64,000 nt of DNA. Source: Clitopilus passeckerianus. Lineage: Eukaryota > Basidiomycota > Agaricomycetes > Agaricales > Entolomataceae. The stretch covers positions 186,001 through 250,000 of the forward strand of contig CALYLX010000008.1 of NCBI GenBank assembly GCA_944990035.1, in the 5' to 3' direction. A model generated the notes under the pieces. It saw only the letters and a list, made by a program, of their open reading frames with translations, searched no databases and was not told the origin of the DNA. Position numbers and translations under genes: made by a program. Below are positions 10,348-22,788 of the stretch, piece after piece (position 1 is the stretch's first letter; each line of letters opens with the position of its first letter).

Positions 10348-13300
10348 ATGGAAAAACCACATATGTCAGAAACTCAAGGACCCGCAAATGTATCTCAGGA
10401 AAGACGTTTGGATATTTCAAAAATTCTTTCTCTCCCTCAGCCAATGAACTTTCTGGAACGACCTCTGTCAGGCGACAATAAACCGCATATAAGATTGAAT
10501 TTTGCTCCTCCCTTATTGCATGGGCCTCAAACTAGTCAAAAACGACCAGCTGCATTCCCTTCTTTGCAAACACCCACCAAACGACTGCAGCCCCGACCTC
10601 AACAAGGCGCTTCTGGAAACTCTTCCCAAGCACAGCCCTTTTTCAATCGCTTCAAGGCAGCAACGCCAGCACCAGCCATAAGAACACCTGCACATATAAA
10701 GCCAAGGAACCTTGAAAATGAAGCTTTGACGAAGCCTGAGCCATTTTGTACGTTTTTATTCGAACTATTGTCTACTTTCTTGCAGCTCATTAATTTACCA
10801 AGCTGACGGTATTTTGCCACCATCTTCTCCTCCTCTTGACGAGGGTACGGAGAATGAACCTCATAAAGATGTCCATCATGGAACAACGATGCGAGCTCCA
10901 GCATCTCCTCAGGATCATATGATCCAACTTGGGCCTCCGACTTTTCGTTCAGCATCCCTAGCACCAGCTTCACGGCATCGTGAAGCCTCACGAGGAGGGT
11001 CTACGAGCAACAGTGCGCTCTCAGACGAACCAGAAACTGATTTCCAGGAGCTCGCCTTCAAGACACTTCGGGATGTTCAGTTACTGACAGCCCAGTTGCG
11101 TGAACAGGTAGAGTGACTATATGCGCCTTCCCTTTCGGTTCAAGCCTAAAGATGACATCTCATAGCGAAAGCAGAGTCAAGATGTTGCCAGGCAGCTTCG
11201 AACGCTTAAAGTCGCCCACGATAACTTGCAGTCGGACCATGAATCTCTCCAGCGTGAGCTGGCAGAGGCTCAACGGATCGCGGACGAAAGCCGGAAATCC
11301 CAGTCAACAGTTCAAGAAGAATGCTTCACCTCTCAAAACGAACTACGGTCCCATCAAGAACAACTCACGAAGTCGCAGCAAGAGGTCCATGTTATTCAAA
11401 CTGAACTCGCTGAAGTCACGAAAAAACTCGACGCAACCGAACGTGCTCTTACGAATCTGCGAAGCGGGAGCAGTGAGAGGCTTTCTGAAGCGAGTAATCG
11501 ACTTGATTCCCTCCATAACGAGTGAGTGCGTCGTCTGATCGGCTGGCGTGTTGGACTGAGCTTGCGCCCTCTTCTAGGCTTATATCCATGAAAGTAGCCT
11601 ACGATGGGATGAAGACTGCTCATGACGCGTCTCAGAATACTGTTCGCCAATTTCGCGAACTCCGTCAAGAAGTGAACCAGCGTCTCCAAAGTCCGTCCTT
11701 TCTTTCTAGCCGCATATATATTTGAGTGGCTAATTGGGTATCATCCAGAGCTTGGTGGCGTTCTCAACGATCAGGGGAAGTTGGTTCAAGCAGATGCAAT
11801 GAAGACCATTGTCGCGGAGCTCAAGGACGAAGTCGATAGCTGTGAGCATTTATGCCCTTGATTCGACTATATATGTCGACAATGACTTCTTTGTTCAGCC
11901 CACTGCGTCAATGACATACTCCGTGACAAGCTCTATACCCTTTCCGCTCAGTTGGCCCAAGCTCAGAGCAGGGTTCAAGACCTTGAAAATGGTGAACGCA
12001 ATGCGCTCCTGGACCTCATTCGAGACTTGAAGAACACTGGCGACAACAACGACTTACGTAGGTCCTGTGTGCTCGTTTGGCTCATTTCCGACTCATGTTT
12101 GAGACCAGAGGAGAAAATCAGCAAGCTGGTGGAGAAGATTGTCTCAAAAGACAACGAATCAATGGAAACAGCTGTCCTCGCTGCTCAGCTTGAGGAGAAA
12201 CTTATGCACGCTAATTCGAGGTTGGTGGGCTAATCATTGTCTGTTTCGTGCTCTCACGCAAATTTGGCTCCAGGATCGCCGAGCTGCACTCGGCGCTAGA
12301 CTCAAAGGACATACAGCATCAACAAGAACTCGACAACAGGATGCAGCGGGTCGACGACCTCCTAGAGTCGTAAGTTCAATGACAATGTCAGCTTAGCATG
12401 GAGATTCTCATGTACTTTCAGGACACGGTCGTTGGGACGCCGCCTGGCGGAGTCATCAGATAAGTTTAACGACAGCCAGAAAGCATGTGAAAGGTGGGTT
12501 GAAACTTCAAACTTAATTCACGATATTAACAACATGCAATAGTTTCCGGGTGAAGGCGGAAGAAACAGTGGACAAGTTACACTGTAGCGAAGACAATCTC
12601 AAAGCCTTGGATATGAAGCGGCAAATGCTGGAAGCCTCTCACGACGAACTCATCAAGAAGTACCAAACTCCTGCCATTCTCTTTGGCAGATAACACTCAG
12701 CCTTGATTCGCATAGGCTCGACGATCAGAAGGCTGCTGTTGAGAACTTGAACAACCAACTTCGGACGACCGAGGAAAGGCAGACTCAGCATAAAGCTGGC
12801 GAAGAAATAATGAAGGCCAAGGTGGAGCTGCTAACGACACGGTATGCTACGCAGCTTCTCGCTATAGACGAACTGTTCTGATTAAGTTCTAGAATCACAG
12901 AGTTTGAAGATGAGAACAAGCAACTGAGGCATACCCTCGAAGGGAAGAGAGAGAAGTAAGTGGTCCACTCTCTTACGTGGAAGAGTGCATGCTTAACGGC
13001 TCCAGGCTACGACAGGCAGACGGCCGAAGCTCTGTATGTCCTCGGTGGCCGCATTGCCAGCGGCTCTGACGGATGATCACAGGAAATCCAAAGCAAACTC
13101 GATACCCAGACTTTCACTCTGAGGCTTACCAAGGAGCAATGCGGCGACTTCCAGGTACGGTTCTACACTCGACTGTCTTCGCCTCTGGATGCTGAACAAC
13201 TGCACTCTAGGAACAACTTTCAAATGCCCAGCAGGTATTTCCAGTTACTTGTAACTAAACGCTGCATATACTCACATGGATGCATAGCTATCCGCACAAA

Positions 13301-14887
13301 CGATCAAGACTAAAGACAACGAGATCGCCCGCCTAAATGCAGCAATGTCCGATACTCTGAAGAAAACCCTTGAAGAAACGACATCCCAGCTAGCCGCTCT
13401 CCGTCAAGATTATGAGAAGAAACTGGCGGACGCGGCGGCGAAGGAACGCCAAACTATCGATTCCATGGAGTCGAAATGGAAGGTAGAGCGAGCACAATGG
13501 ACGGAACTGCAAACAGCGATTCAGAAGAGGGCCGAGGCTGCAGAAAGAGAGGCTGTTGGAGTCCTGGAGGCCAATCATGATCTCAAGGATCGTATCAGGC
13601 GCATGACTGAGAGTCATGCATCTGCTCTTGAGGAGCTCAAGTTGGAGGGCGAGAAGGGCCTTGTTCAGCTTCGAGCAACGGTGGCCGAGCTTGAGGCTGC
13701 TAACGAGGAGCTCAAGAATCGTACTGGAACATTAATGGAAAGGTATAAAACGCGAGATCTGGTATGGTTTTCTCTCGCTTCATGGTACTACCTTGTATTG
13801 ATTCCTCGCATAGTCGGATGTTGAGAAGGACTTCGTGGATTGGCTATTCAGGCATTCCAACTTGTTGCACGAGCAAGATGTCCTGGCCAAAGAGAATGAA
13901 CTGCGCCGGGTTCGTCATACCCCTCCGTCAGTACTGCACACAGCTAGCTGACCCGGTCAATTCAGCGAGAGAACCTGATCAACAATCTGCAAACACGGAT
14001 CAAGGATCTAGAGGCACACCTCGCGAAGGCGTTGAAGGCGAAAAACAACGAAGAAAGCAACATCACCGATCCTTTTGTTGACTGGAAGGTGTGGGTAAAG
14101 TCCAGCAGCCCGCCTAAACCGGATGACATGCAGGTAGGGCCTGCAACCTGCTCGTGTTCTTTTCTTACTAATGGATGTCATTAGGCTCCAGAGCCTCAGG
14201 CAGAGTTACCTTCCACGGATCCGGGCCTCATTGCTTCACCTACCCCTACAGCTACGAAACATGGAAGGGGCCCTCTTCAAGCTCGCAACCTCAACGTTGC
14301 AGATTCGATTTCCTCCTTCGGTGCCGGCACCCAATCCAAACCTACTCCAGCAAAGGAACTTTTCTCTGCTTCAACGCCATTTGGGAGTCCAGTTCGACGA
14401 CCAGCCACGAAAAAGGCACCAATCTGTCAGCCAGTCAAGCCGAAGCCAGCGATCAGGACCCTTGCCAGCTTGGACAAGTCGGATGTGGAAAGTGACTCTG
14501 AAGAGGACAGCCCTCTGAGCGAAGTTTCGCAGATCAGTTCCGTGCTGGGGAAGCACACTAGGAGCCCTGAACCGGTGAAGCCTGTTGCCAGGAAAAAGGT
14601 CATGGGGTTGAAGAAGACGGTCAATGTAGGTGTCCCTTTAGTGCTTGCACGGGCTTTCGGATGTTGATGGTATCTTTTGCAGAAGGGGACATCCAGTCGT
14701 CCGATCCTCGGTGAAGAGGCTATAGTTGTTGCACCTTCAGCCTCGACTGCGAGGAAAGTAAGTGGTTCACTGGCGATACCTTTTCCGAGATCATACTGCG
14801 TGGTACCCGTGTACCATTTTGCTGAGGGTTTTGTAGACCAATGCGACCGCCAGCACCGCTACCAAGGGACGCAAGAAACGAAAGTAA
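10348..14887 (+). CDS. large nuclear coiled-coil protein
   Basis: A gene of about twenty small exons and roughly 1,000 residues. The N-terminal part is Ser/Pro-rich and apparently disordered. From about 11020 to 14080 nearly every exon encodes heptad-patterned, Glu/Lys/Gln/Leu-rich sequence such as LQRELAEAQRIADESRKSQ and LRATVAELEAANEELKNR, i.e. a very long coiled coil. The C-terminal part is again disordered, with an acidic Ser cluster (SDVESDSEEDSPLSE) and basic stretches (VARKKVMGLKK and a terminal KGRKKRK) that look like nuclear localisation signals. The last exon ends with TAA at 14885-14887. Long coiled coils with nuclear signals occur in chromosome, kinetochore and nuclear-envelope proteins, but no family-defining motif is visible. 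The start could instead be the Met at 10363, which would leave more promoter room beside the divergent neighbour. Confidence 0.8.
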
Positions 14888-15707
14888 TCAAAACAACACT
14901 ATTGGACCTTGGACCGAGAGGACCTCTGATTTGCTACCTGCTGCTGCTTGCTCTATGGACTGTTACTCAAGTTCTGGTCGCTTCTCACTGTCGTCTCGCT
15001 TCTTATCGTTACTTTATCATGGACAAGACCATTTAACATGTGTACCACCAGTTTTCAGCAATATACAAGCTTTTGCATTTTCATTCATATCATTGGTTAG
15101 GAGCGAGCGAACGGACGACGGTTTGGGTAAGATATTTGGGAGAATAATGGTTCCGTTCTCCGGTTTTCTGGGGTTGGTGCGGAGAGTGTGGGGAAGTTAC
15201 CAATTTGCGATTTGTCAATTTAATGTGGCCTGTCGAGGCTGTCGTCGAGAACCCAGTATGATTGCCTCTCCTCACCGTTTTGCGTGATATCGATAATCAA
15301 AGGAATATGAATACAAGTCAATGAACGGTCGTCGTTAGCCAATCCCCGTAAGTATGAATTGAGAGCGGTGATTGGTGTACCTAAGCCTCCTAAGCGGGAG
15401 TTGACCAGAACTTCCAAAAGGAATTTGGCGTGATTCGGGTCAGTCATGATCATGCAGGCTTATACATTTCTACCTTATTTGCCCAGCCGTTGCTTGGGTA
15501 TAACGATCTGGATAAACTCGCGTGTCGGGGAATAGCCTGTGGGGAACTGGACGACTTTGGACGTTTGGTGAGTATCTGGTTTTGTTGGAACTGAGGTGAG
15601 ATGCAGCCTGAGGAAGCTGATACGAATGCAGAAGTTGCTGCGCCAACCTCCGGTAATCCTGCGAGTTGAAGGCGCTATTCGAAGAGATACTTGAAGATAG
15701 TATCAGG
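14888..15707. other. intergenic, 3' flank and upstream region of the Zn2Cys6 regulator
   Basis: No supported gene. Minus-strand frames at 15220-15453 and 15470-15859 overlap the leader and first exon of the regulator and look like shadows. The sequence should hold the terminator of the coiled-coil gene and the promoter of the regulator, but no clear element was seen. Confidence 0.4.
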
Positions 15708-18700
15708 ATGCCTCCTGAACCTTCCCGTTCTATCCCCAAGAAACGGGTGCCGAGGAAGTATACTGAAGAGGAGCTGAAAGACATCGAGGTGAAGAGGTTG
15801 AATGGTGAGTTGGTCGCCTTTGCCGCAAGTGAAGTTGGCGTTTGGCTCATGCTGAACATTCATGACCAGGGGAACTGTCGTGTGCGGAATGTCGAAGATT
15901 GAAGCTGAAATGTGACAAGAAGGTGCCTTGTGGGTCTTGTGTGAGGAGAGGATGCGAGAGTATATGTCCTTGTGGTACGTTGGATGTTGCATGCTACTGG
16001 TCTCCCTGAGTCCTGACATTCTTTCCCTGCTTTTAGGTGTACTTTCTGCTGGACAAGGAACTCGGTATGTTCTCATTGCTCAACTATGTGCTACCAAACC
16101 TGAGAGATACATGCCCACAGCTTCATCCTAGCATCAACCGACCAACTTCACGCCAAAATCGGAGAAATGAGCCATAGGATACGGCAGCTCGAAGATGCCC
16201 TCGCGATTCTACAAGCTACTGTTTCCGACCAACGGCACCCATTGTTAGCAGAGGAGCTACTCAAAGTCAAGTTTGGGTCGGAGAAGATGTTGACGAGATA
16301 TGATTCTCTTGAGGAGGAAGGCGGCGAGGAGGGAGGGGCGACTCATTCAATCGATGCATTGGGTACCTTGACGTTGGGTGATTCTGGAGAAGTCAAGTAT
16401 TTTGGCAGGTCTGCTGGTTCTGAGGTAGGTTCTTGGTGTGTTGGACTCTTCAAGTGACTATATGCTCATGATATTTTTGTAGACGCTCATGATGGTGAAT
16501 CCACCTCCTTCACTCCTATTCGAGCATAGTCTCAATCTGCTGGTTTAACTTCTGTTCAGGCAGAAGACGATGATGACGAAGAAGAAATTGAAGAAGGCGA
16601 TAAAGCCTATCCTTCTGTTGGACCCATGCTCGAAAACCTCGCAAGCCTCTTCCCCTTCTCCGACCAGTCGAAGTCAACAACGGAGATTCTGAGGATACTC
16701 AAGACTCATTTGCCACCACGAGAACGAGCGGAGGCTCTATGCCAGAGCTATCTCGTGCATGCGAGCAACTTCTTCAGGCCGATGAAGAAGGAAGAGCTGG
16801 TGGAGGTGTTCGTTCCAGCAATTTACACATCAGCTGCTGCAACATCTACTTCCACTTCCTCAACTGCCGCTGCCTCCTCTGCAAACCTTGCCGAAGACAC
16901 AATAACCCCCGAAGATGAATCACAGCACGGCCTAGCCACGCTCTACTTCATCCTCGCCCTTGGCGCACTTCTGGACCTGAGCCTCCCCCCCTACAATTCT
17001 GAGGCCGAGCGGTACTACGAGCTGGCACGGGCGGCGCTGTCGTTGAAGGTGGTGTTTGATAGCCCACAGGTGGATACGGTGCAGGCTTTGGGGCTGATGG
17101 CGACGTATCATACGCTGGCTGGAAAGAAGTATTCGAGGGATAGTGCGGTAGGTTCTTGTACTTTTCAGAGTCACGAATGGATACTGATTGGGCTTGGGTG
17201 TTTGCAGTGGTGTGTCATGAGTATTGCTGCGAAGTTGGCGCAATGTGTAAGCGCATGGTCCTCTTTGCTGTTGGGATTTGGGACTGATGCAAATATGTCT
17301 TCAGATTGGCCTTCGTTAGTTTCAATCTTCGCTTCGCTATGGACTTCATACTGATGCTCTGTGAAGACCGTGACAGCGCAAGATGGCATATGGATCCGAA
17401 GACTGTCCAGAAACGGCGGACTCTGTTCTGGGAGATATATGCCGCTGATATGTCAAATGTTGGTCTCACTGTCTTTCTATGAAGCCACCGAGGCTCACAA
17501 CACACCTCTCGCAGAGTCTGGCGATAGGAAGGCCACCTGCCATACACCAGTCATATGTGGACTGCGAATTTCCGACTGACGAAGAAGCCACTCTGAACGA
17601 CGCTGGCGAAATTCAGCATGGGTGTATGTCCTTGCCTCCGTCTTTCGCCTTTTCACCCGCTCACACTATCCCTTTCTCTAGTTTGGCGCATGAAATACAT
17701 CTTTGCCCGAGATATGTTCCTAGGAGTCGCAGACACCACATTGACCGCCAAATCCCTAAACTACTCCTCCGTCCTGGAACTGGACAGGAAAGTCCGAGAG
17801 TTCTCGTTCCCGAGCTCGGTGAAACCGTATGCAGTGAAGGAGGAGGTTGGGGAGGAGATGTATCATTCCAGCTCCTTGAGCTTGCAAGGCTTCTATGCGA
17901 GTCAGTATAGGACTGTTAGTGAGTATACTTTTTTCTATCCCTGTCCGGGAGCTGTGCTGACCAAAACCTGTCTCTGCAGCGATGTTATACCTCCATCGTA
18001 GTTTCTTTGCACAAGCACTCCTCGATCGGCCAACCAACCCTCTGCTTTCCCCTTTCGCGCCGTCGTTCCTGACTGCATATCGCTGTGCATCAGTCATCAT
18101 CAAGGCTTCTGCCCACCAGTTTGACCGGTGTGCAGAGATGGCGAAGAGGGTGTGGTTCTTGTTGTATCATATGTTCTCTGCTGCTGTAAGCTTTTCTACG
18201 CTTGCTAGTACTCCACCGTCCACTGACCATTTTGCTTGACCAGATCATTGTGGGGACGGTGGTTACGAGGTCCCCAAATTCAAATGTCGCGCAAAGTGCA
18301 TTGGAAGATTTGGCTAGGGCGATTGAGCTGTTTGAGCAGACTGCTCCGGTGTCGCATCGTGCAAAGGTTGCTTTAGTATGTATCCGGCTTGATTTGAACA
18401 TTATCTTTTGGATTCTGACCTGATGTGCAGGGTGTACTCCGAAAGCTGCAAGACAAGGCCCTCCGATCTTACAACCACTACAAATCCCGCTCCACCTCGC
18501 AGGACCCGGAGTCCTCTCAATCTGCATCTGCAGCGGCTTCAAGCCCGCAGTCGACCACCGCAGACGACAGTGACGAGCTTGCTATTTTCGGCGGGCAGAC
18601 ACGTGTGCTGGCGAAGAAGAAGACTAGGAGGCAGAAGTCGGCTGGGAGCATGAGCATGGTCACCGATTCACCTTCGCCTCCTTCTGTTAAGAGTCAAGCA

Positions 18701-19696
18701 TCACCGCCGCAGATTGCGGCCACTATCTCGGGAGAGTCCAATGCATCAACGGCCACCAACACGTCTGTCAACGCAGGAGGCATCAGCAGTTCTGACGCGC
18801 TTGCAGGCGGGAACGAAGAGATACATATTCAATCAGGCGATCCATTTAGCCCAGGAGCTTTCCCTGGAGACTATTCTGCACTTGGAGTTTCAACAAGCCC
18901 GGAGCCAGAAGCGGTCCCTTTGACAGCACCTGCAGGCGACAACCTTGTCGCGTTGAACGCACTCCACCGTAATAATGCTTACCAACCAAATACAACTGAA
19001 CGTCTCAACCTCGAAGCCTATACCACACCCCTTCCTGAACAGACGCAGTTGGACGCTTTCTTCCCCAATGTCACCAACGCACCAGCACCATCGGTGTCTG
19101 CAGCCTCGCTCCTCCCATCACCAGAGGCGTTCTTTAGAGCTTTGGATGCATCCCACCCTAGCCTCACTACCCAACCACTGTCACAACCAAACTTTTCTAA
19201 TTCCATGCTGCCCAGCACAACTCCGTGGCGTCCCTACTCGCCGGATCCAAACGGACTACCCAAGCCTGACACCTCGTTCGGCTGGATACCTCCCTCCAAT
19301 CTTCAACCTGGGCCATCGTCATTCTTTCGCCCTAGTCAGGTCAATCCTGTTAATACGACGAATTTCCAATATGGTGTTCCAAATTCGGTTGATGCCCTTA
19401 TGTCCGGTTTGTCTACCGGACCTTCTTCCTTCCCATTGGCTACAAACCCGTCGCTATCGTCGTTCTTCCAGCAGAGTGTTGGCCCTTCGGACTCAGCATC
19501 TGCGGGCTTAGACTTCGCAGGACCGAGCCAAGATATATCCGCTGCGACTGGCGACCCAGCGGCGATGATGGTAGAGTTGGGGCTGATGACGGAGTCGAGC
19601 ATGGATTCTGGCTGGTTCAACTTCATGCAGGATTGTGGAATAGTACTTGATGGAGCCTCAGGGAATCACAACCCCGATCTTCAGCAGCAGCAATAA
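15708..19696 (+). CDS. Zn2Cys6 transcription factor with fungal-specific regulatory domain
   Basis: ATG at 15708 begins MPPEPSRSIPKKRVPRKY. After one intron the binuclear zinc cluster follows: CAECRRLKLKCDKKVPCGSC with VRRGCESICPC, six Cys in the GAL4 pattern, with a basic loop. A short helical linker (SHRIRQLEDALAILQ) fits a dimerisation coiled coil. The middle region matches the fungal_trans domain (PF04082), including LHRDSARWHMDP, RRRTLFWEIYAAD and IGRPPAIHQSYVDCEFP, the canonical block after the helix. About ten short introns are needed. The last exon (to TAA at 19694-19696) is a long Ser/Pro/Ala-rich, activation-type tail ending in Gln repeats. It should bind DNA as a nuclear regulator. 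Targets are unknown, but a FAD monooxygenase lies next to it in convergent orientation. Confidence 0.92.
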
Positions 19697-19841
19697 AATG
19701 TGAACTGTAAATTTGGATATTTTGCTATCTGTATACATATTTCCTGTCTATCCTCTCTATACCGGGAATTGGAGTACTTTTATCGTCTATAATGTTTGAT
19801 GTTCATCTACCTGGACGTACTTCACGAGTACGAGACAATTT

Positions 19842-21730
19842 CTAAAGGCATGAAGTCTCCAGTGTTTTTATTGCTGCCGCAATGTCCTTTTCCAATGTCG
19901 TGTCCCAGCCTGTGATTAACATTTCAGTACGCTGGACAGAGGTATCCGTCAGGTATTCGAGGCAACTTACACCACTGCCAATTCTCCTTGATAGCGTCTG
20001 CGAGTTCAGACAGCCGTTGTGGCTGCTCGTCGAATGAGATACCATCGAGATTCAGACCAAAATAATGTCCATTGAGGATGGACCCTCTTTGAACACTCTC
20101 CGCCATTGGCCGACGTATCTCATCGTAAATTTTGAGCACCGTCGGCAGGTTCTTCTTATCTGTTTTCGGATGGCCGAGGAGGGTTGCCATCATGACCGCG
20201 TCCTGTGGGATGATGTTAGTCCCAATCGTAGGAAAGATTCCAATGGAGTAGCACCTCAATGGCTTGGCCAGCTCCAGACGCCTGGTTAGGAGACATTCCG
20301 TGGGCCTGTATTCTGAATGTGAGCGGGGTGGTACGAGAGATGTGCGAAGGACTGACCGAATCTCCAAGTAATGCAACGTGGCCAGAAACCCAAGTATCTA
20401 ACTTCTGTGTTTCATGGATAGCCCAACGAGACACCTTGCCCACGCACTTCAAGAGTTCGTTAGTATCTTGGTATTACGGTTGCATACGCTCGAAGACCTA
20501 CGTTAAGCACAGGTAGAAACTCCCCGTCCCAGCCTGCATGTTTAGATAGGAGCTCTTGCTTGTCGACTTCTTCAACCCATGTCCCGCTCCAAGGAGTGCC
20601 GTACATTTCTTCCCGTTCGTGATATGACCCGATGTTAACATATTTCCCGACTGCAACGGGGTATGCGACGGCCCACTGTGATGGAACTGGTATCGGTAGC
20701 TTTTCAAGGCTTGATCTCTGTTCAGCTTACCGAGCGTTTTCCCATATGCTAAAGAAAACTCGGATGAGGGTAAGGTTTTGCGGAATAAGGTGAGTATTTA
20801 CCATGACAGGCAGTGCGTCAGGATCCATAAACCGTGATCTGAGCCCAGGATGGGAATCGATATATTCCCGAAGGCAGTCCATTTGCGCCATAGCTCTGTA
20901 CCCGATAATCCCGGTCCATATGGGTTCTATCTTTGAGAGAAGATCTTTAGCGAGTTCAGGTGAACCATCTTCTTTCGCTTTCGTGGCTCGCGCCGTAAGG
21001 AGTGATTTCCGGACGGCAGATTTTATCCCATCTGAACCAATGAGGACGTCGCAGGTGGAGGTGGCCCCGTTTTCGAAAGACAGGGAGACAATTCCCGATT
21101 CTTCAATGTAGTTAGCGAGCCTGTGTCCAAAATATATTTTGTATTGGCTCGGTAGGTGGTCCTGTAGCACTTGAAGAAGATCAGGCCGATAGTAGTGGAC
21201 AAACGTTCCTGAGAGACGATGAGCCAAGATCAGGCGAATGTAGTGGGGCCATGAGATCTACCTTGGGTTTGCAAGTTGTGAAAATCAAAGCCATTCGGCT
21301 GATCAGCTTTTCGGAAAACATAGCTATCGACTAGAAAAAGAACAATCAGTATCAGTGGGCAACCGTCGGCTCGAGATTAAATTTTACTCGCCTAATTCAT
21401 CCATGTGTTCGGTCAGCGCTACGCGCTCGAGGTCCTCGGTTAGGCCGAGGGAGTACAATAGCTTCCAGACTCGAGGCCAGACGCCCATTCCAGCACCTAC
21501 TTCGGAAAACTCTGGGGCGGCTTCGTAGATATCGACGTCTATGTCTGGGTATCGACCCAGTGCGACTGTGATGTATACATTAGCATCTGTCATGTTTAAG
21601 AATACAGGAGAACTCTTCACCTGCAGTGACGAGACCGCCAATACCACCTCCACTGTAATGAGAATTAGCCTCATGAGTGGCCAAAGAAAAGAGGCTCAAC
21701 GCACCAGATTGCTACACGGAATTTTCCCAT
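19842..21730 (-). CDS. FAD-dependent aromatic monooxygenase, salicylate-hydroxylase type
   Basis: Starts at MGKFRVAIC (ATG at 21730), then GGGIGGLVTA, the GxGxxG dinucleotide-binding turn, and YEAAPEFSEVGAGMGVWP. Later come the DG-type motif VLIGSDGIKSAVRKSL and the second FAD motif HVALLGDSAHGMSPNQASGA. These are hallmarks of class A flavoprotein hydroxylases that use NAD(P)H and O2 on aromatic acids. The total is about 430-440 residues, normal for the family, and the stop is at 19842-19844. An 18-nt microexon at 20731-20748 (HMGKRS) is needed to link ..DALPVM to WAVAYPVAVGKYVN; without it the frame hits a TAA. The last residues before the final intron are ENWQW. No signal peptide, so cytosolic. 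The substrate cannot be read from the sequence. Confidence 0.9.
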
Positions 21731-22371
21731 TGTACTGGCTGAGATGTAATGCGGGACAAGTCGAAGTACACGTCCTTATATACCGCCTGCTTAGAAGATT
21801 GCGTTTTTCTGCAAGAGCTTCAACCCTGTTGAAACCGGCGTACGGGAGCTGTGCTATCAGAAGGAGGTCCTCAAGGTTGCCTTGCTGACCCCTTAATAGA
21901 AGCTCGTAGGTCCTTAGTGGGAAAGACATCATGGTCAAAGCAATGCAAACAGCGCGACGCCCAAGAGCTGACTCCAAACGTGCAGAGGCTCCATCTCAAG
22001 GTTGATCTCCGTCCATACAGGCCTGTGCATTTGCCGCATCTTTCGGGAATCATTTTCGTCGAGCCCCCTCAAGTTTAATCGACAAGCAAGAGTAAATCAC
22101 GGAGAATTCGGCCTTTATGAAAGCCTAGATTGAAACTTTGACATCCAGGGGGAGACGACGTTAATTGTCATCAGGTTTTCAGCCCACAGCCATGTAACCT
22201 GCCCGTGTAACCTGCCCGTGTTGGTGCCCATGGCATGAAGCGTTTTGGCAAATGACTCGGCCATCAGATCACTGACTACATCTATTTGGAGTTAATTGGT
22301 CATGTTGACCTTTGCCCTCGAGCTCTCACAACCTGTCGTTGCGGAAAAGCGGACCGGTACGGAGCCTGTCA
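21731..22371. other. intergenic with a short tandem repeat
   Basis: No gene seen. At about 22194-22224 a 15-bp unit (gtaacctgcccgt plus two bases) is repeated directly. The DNA next to the start of the monooxygenase gene presumably carries its promoter. Confidence 0.4.
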
Positions 22372-22491
22372 GATGGTTTCGTTGAGAGGATAGAGGACGG
22401 GAGGTGTATAGATATCTCTCCTCTCAAGAGTCGCAGGCGAAGCTCGAGAGAGAGCACAGAACGAAGCCAACAGAACAGCAGTGAGTCTCAT
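22372..22491 (-). pseudogene. inverted exon 1 of a KRE9/KNH1-like gene copy
   Basis: Read on the minus strand from ATG at 22491, this encodes a signal peptide (MRLTAVLLASFCALSRAS) and then ERRDIYTPPVLYPLNETI before a stop. It aligns with the start of the intact gene at 24047 (MRIAAVLLASLCALTQAT..QRDVYAPPVTYPHNGTV). Similarity ends at the NETI/NGTV position, exactly where the plus-strand remainder of this copy begins (VWYKGQRHNVTW at about 22789). Upstream of the inverted ATG, 22492 to about 22660 also resembles the promoter of the intact gene (shared ttgttggctc and catgtgatg). Promoter and exon 1 were therefore inverted as one block, which should silence the copy. Confidence 0.75.
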
Positions 22492-22788
22492 GGCCGTTAA
22501 GGGTCCCCCAGATGACGAGGAGCACCAGAGGGAGGGTCGGTTCCAGAGGCCTCACAGACCTTCTCCCTGGCTTCATATACAATGTGGTGATAGGGAAGAA
22601 ACCTCCGTACATTCATCACATGTACTTCATCTGAGCCAACAATAGAACTAGGACGAACGGCTGACTATGCAAATGTATACGGGGGCTGGGCTGGGGCTTT
22701 TTATATTCGACGGCGCACTCGGCAGTCAGCCCGAGGTCTTCCAATCTCGGTTGAGAACCGACAGTGACATAGAAGTGTGATAATGGAC

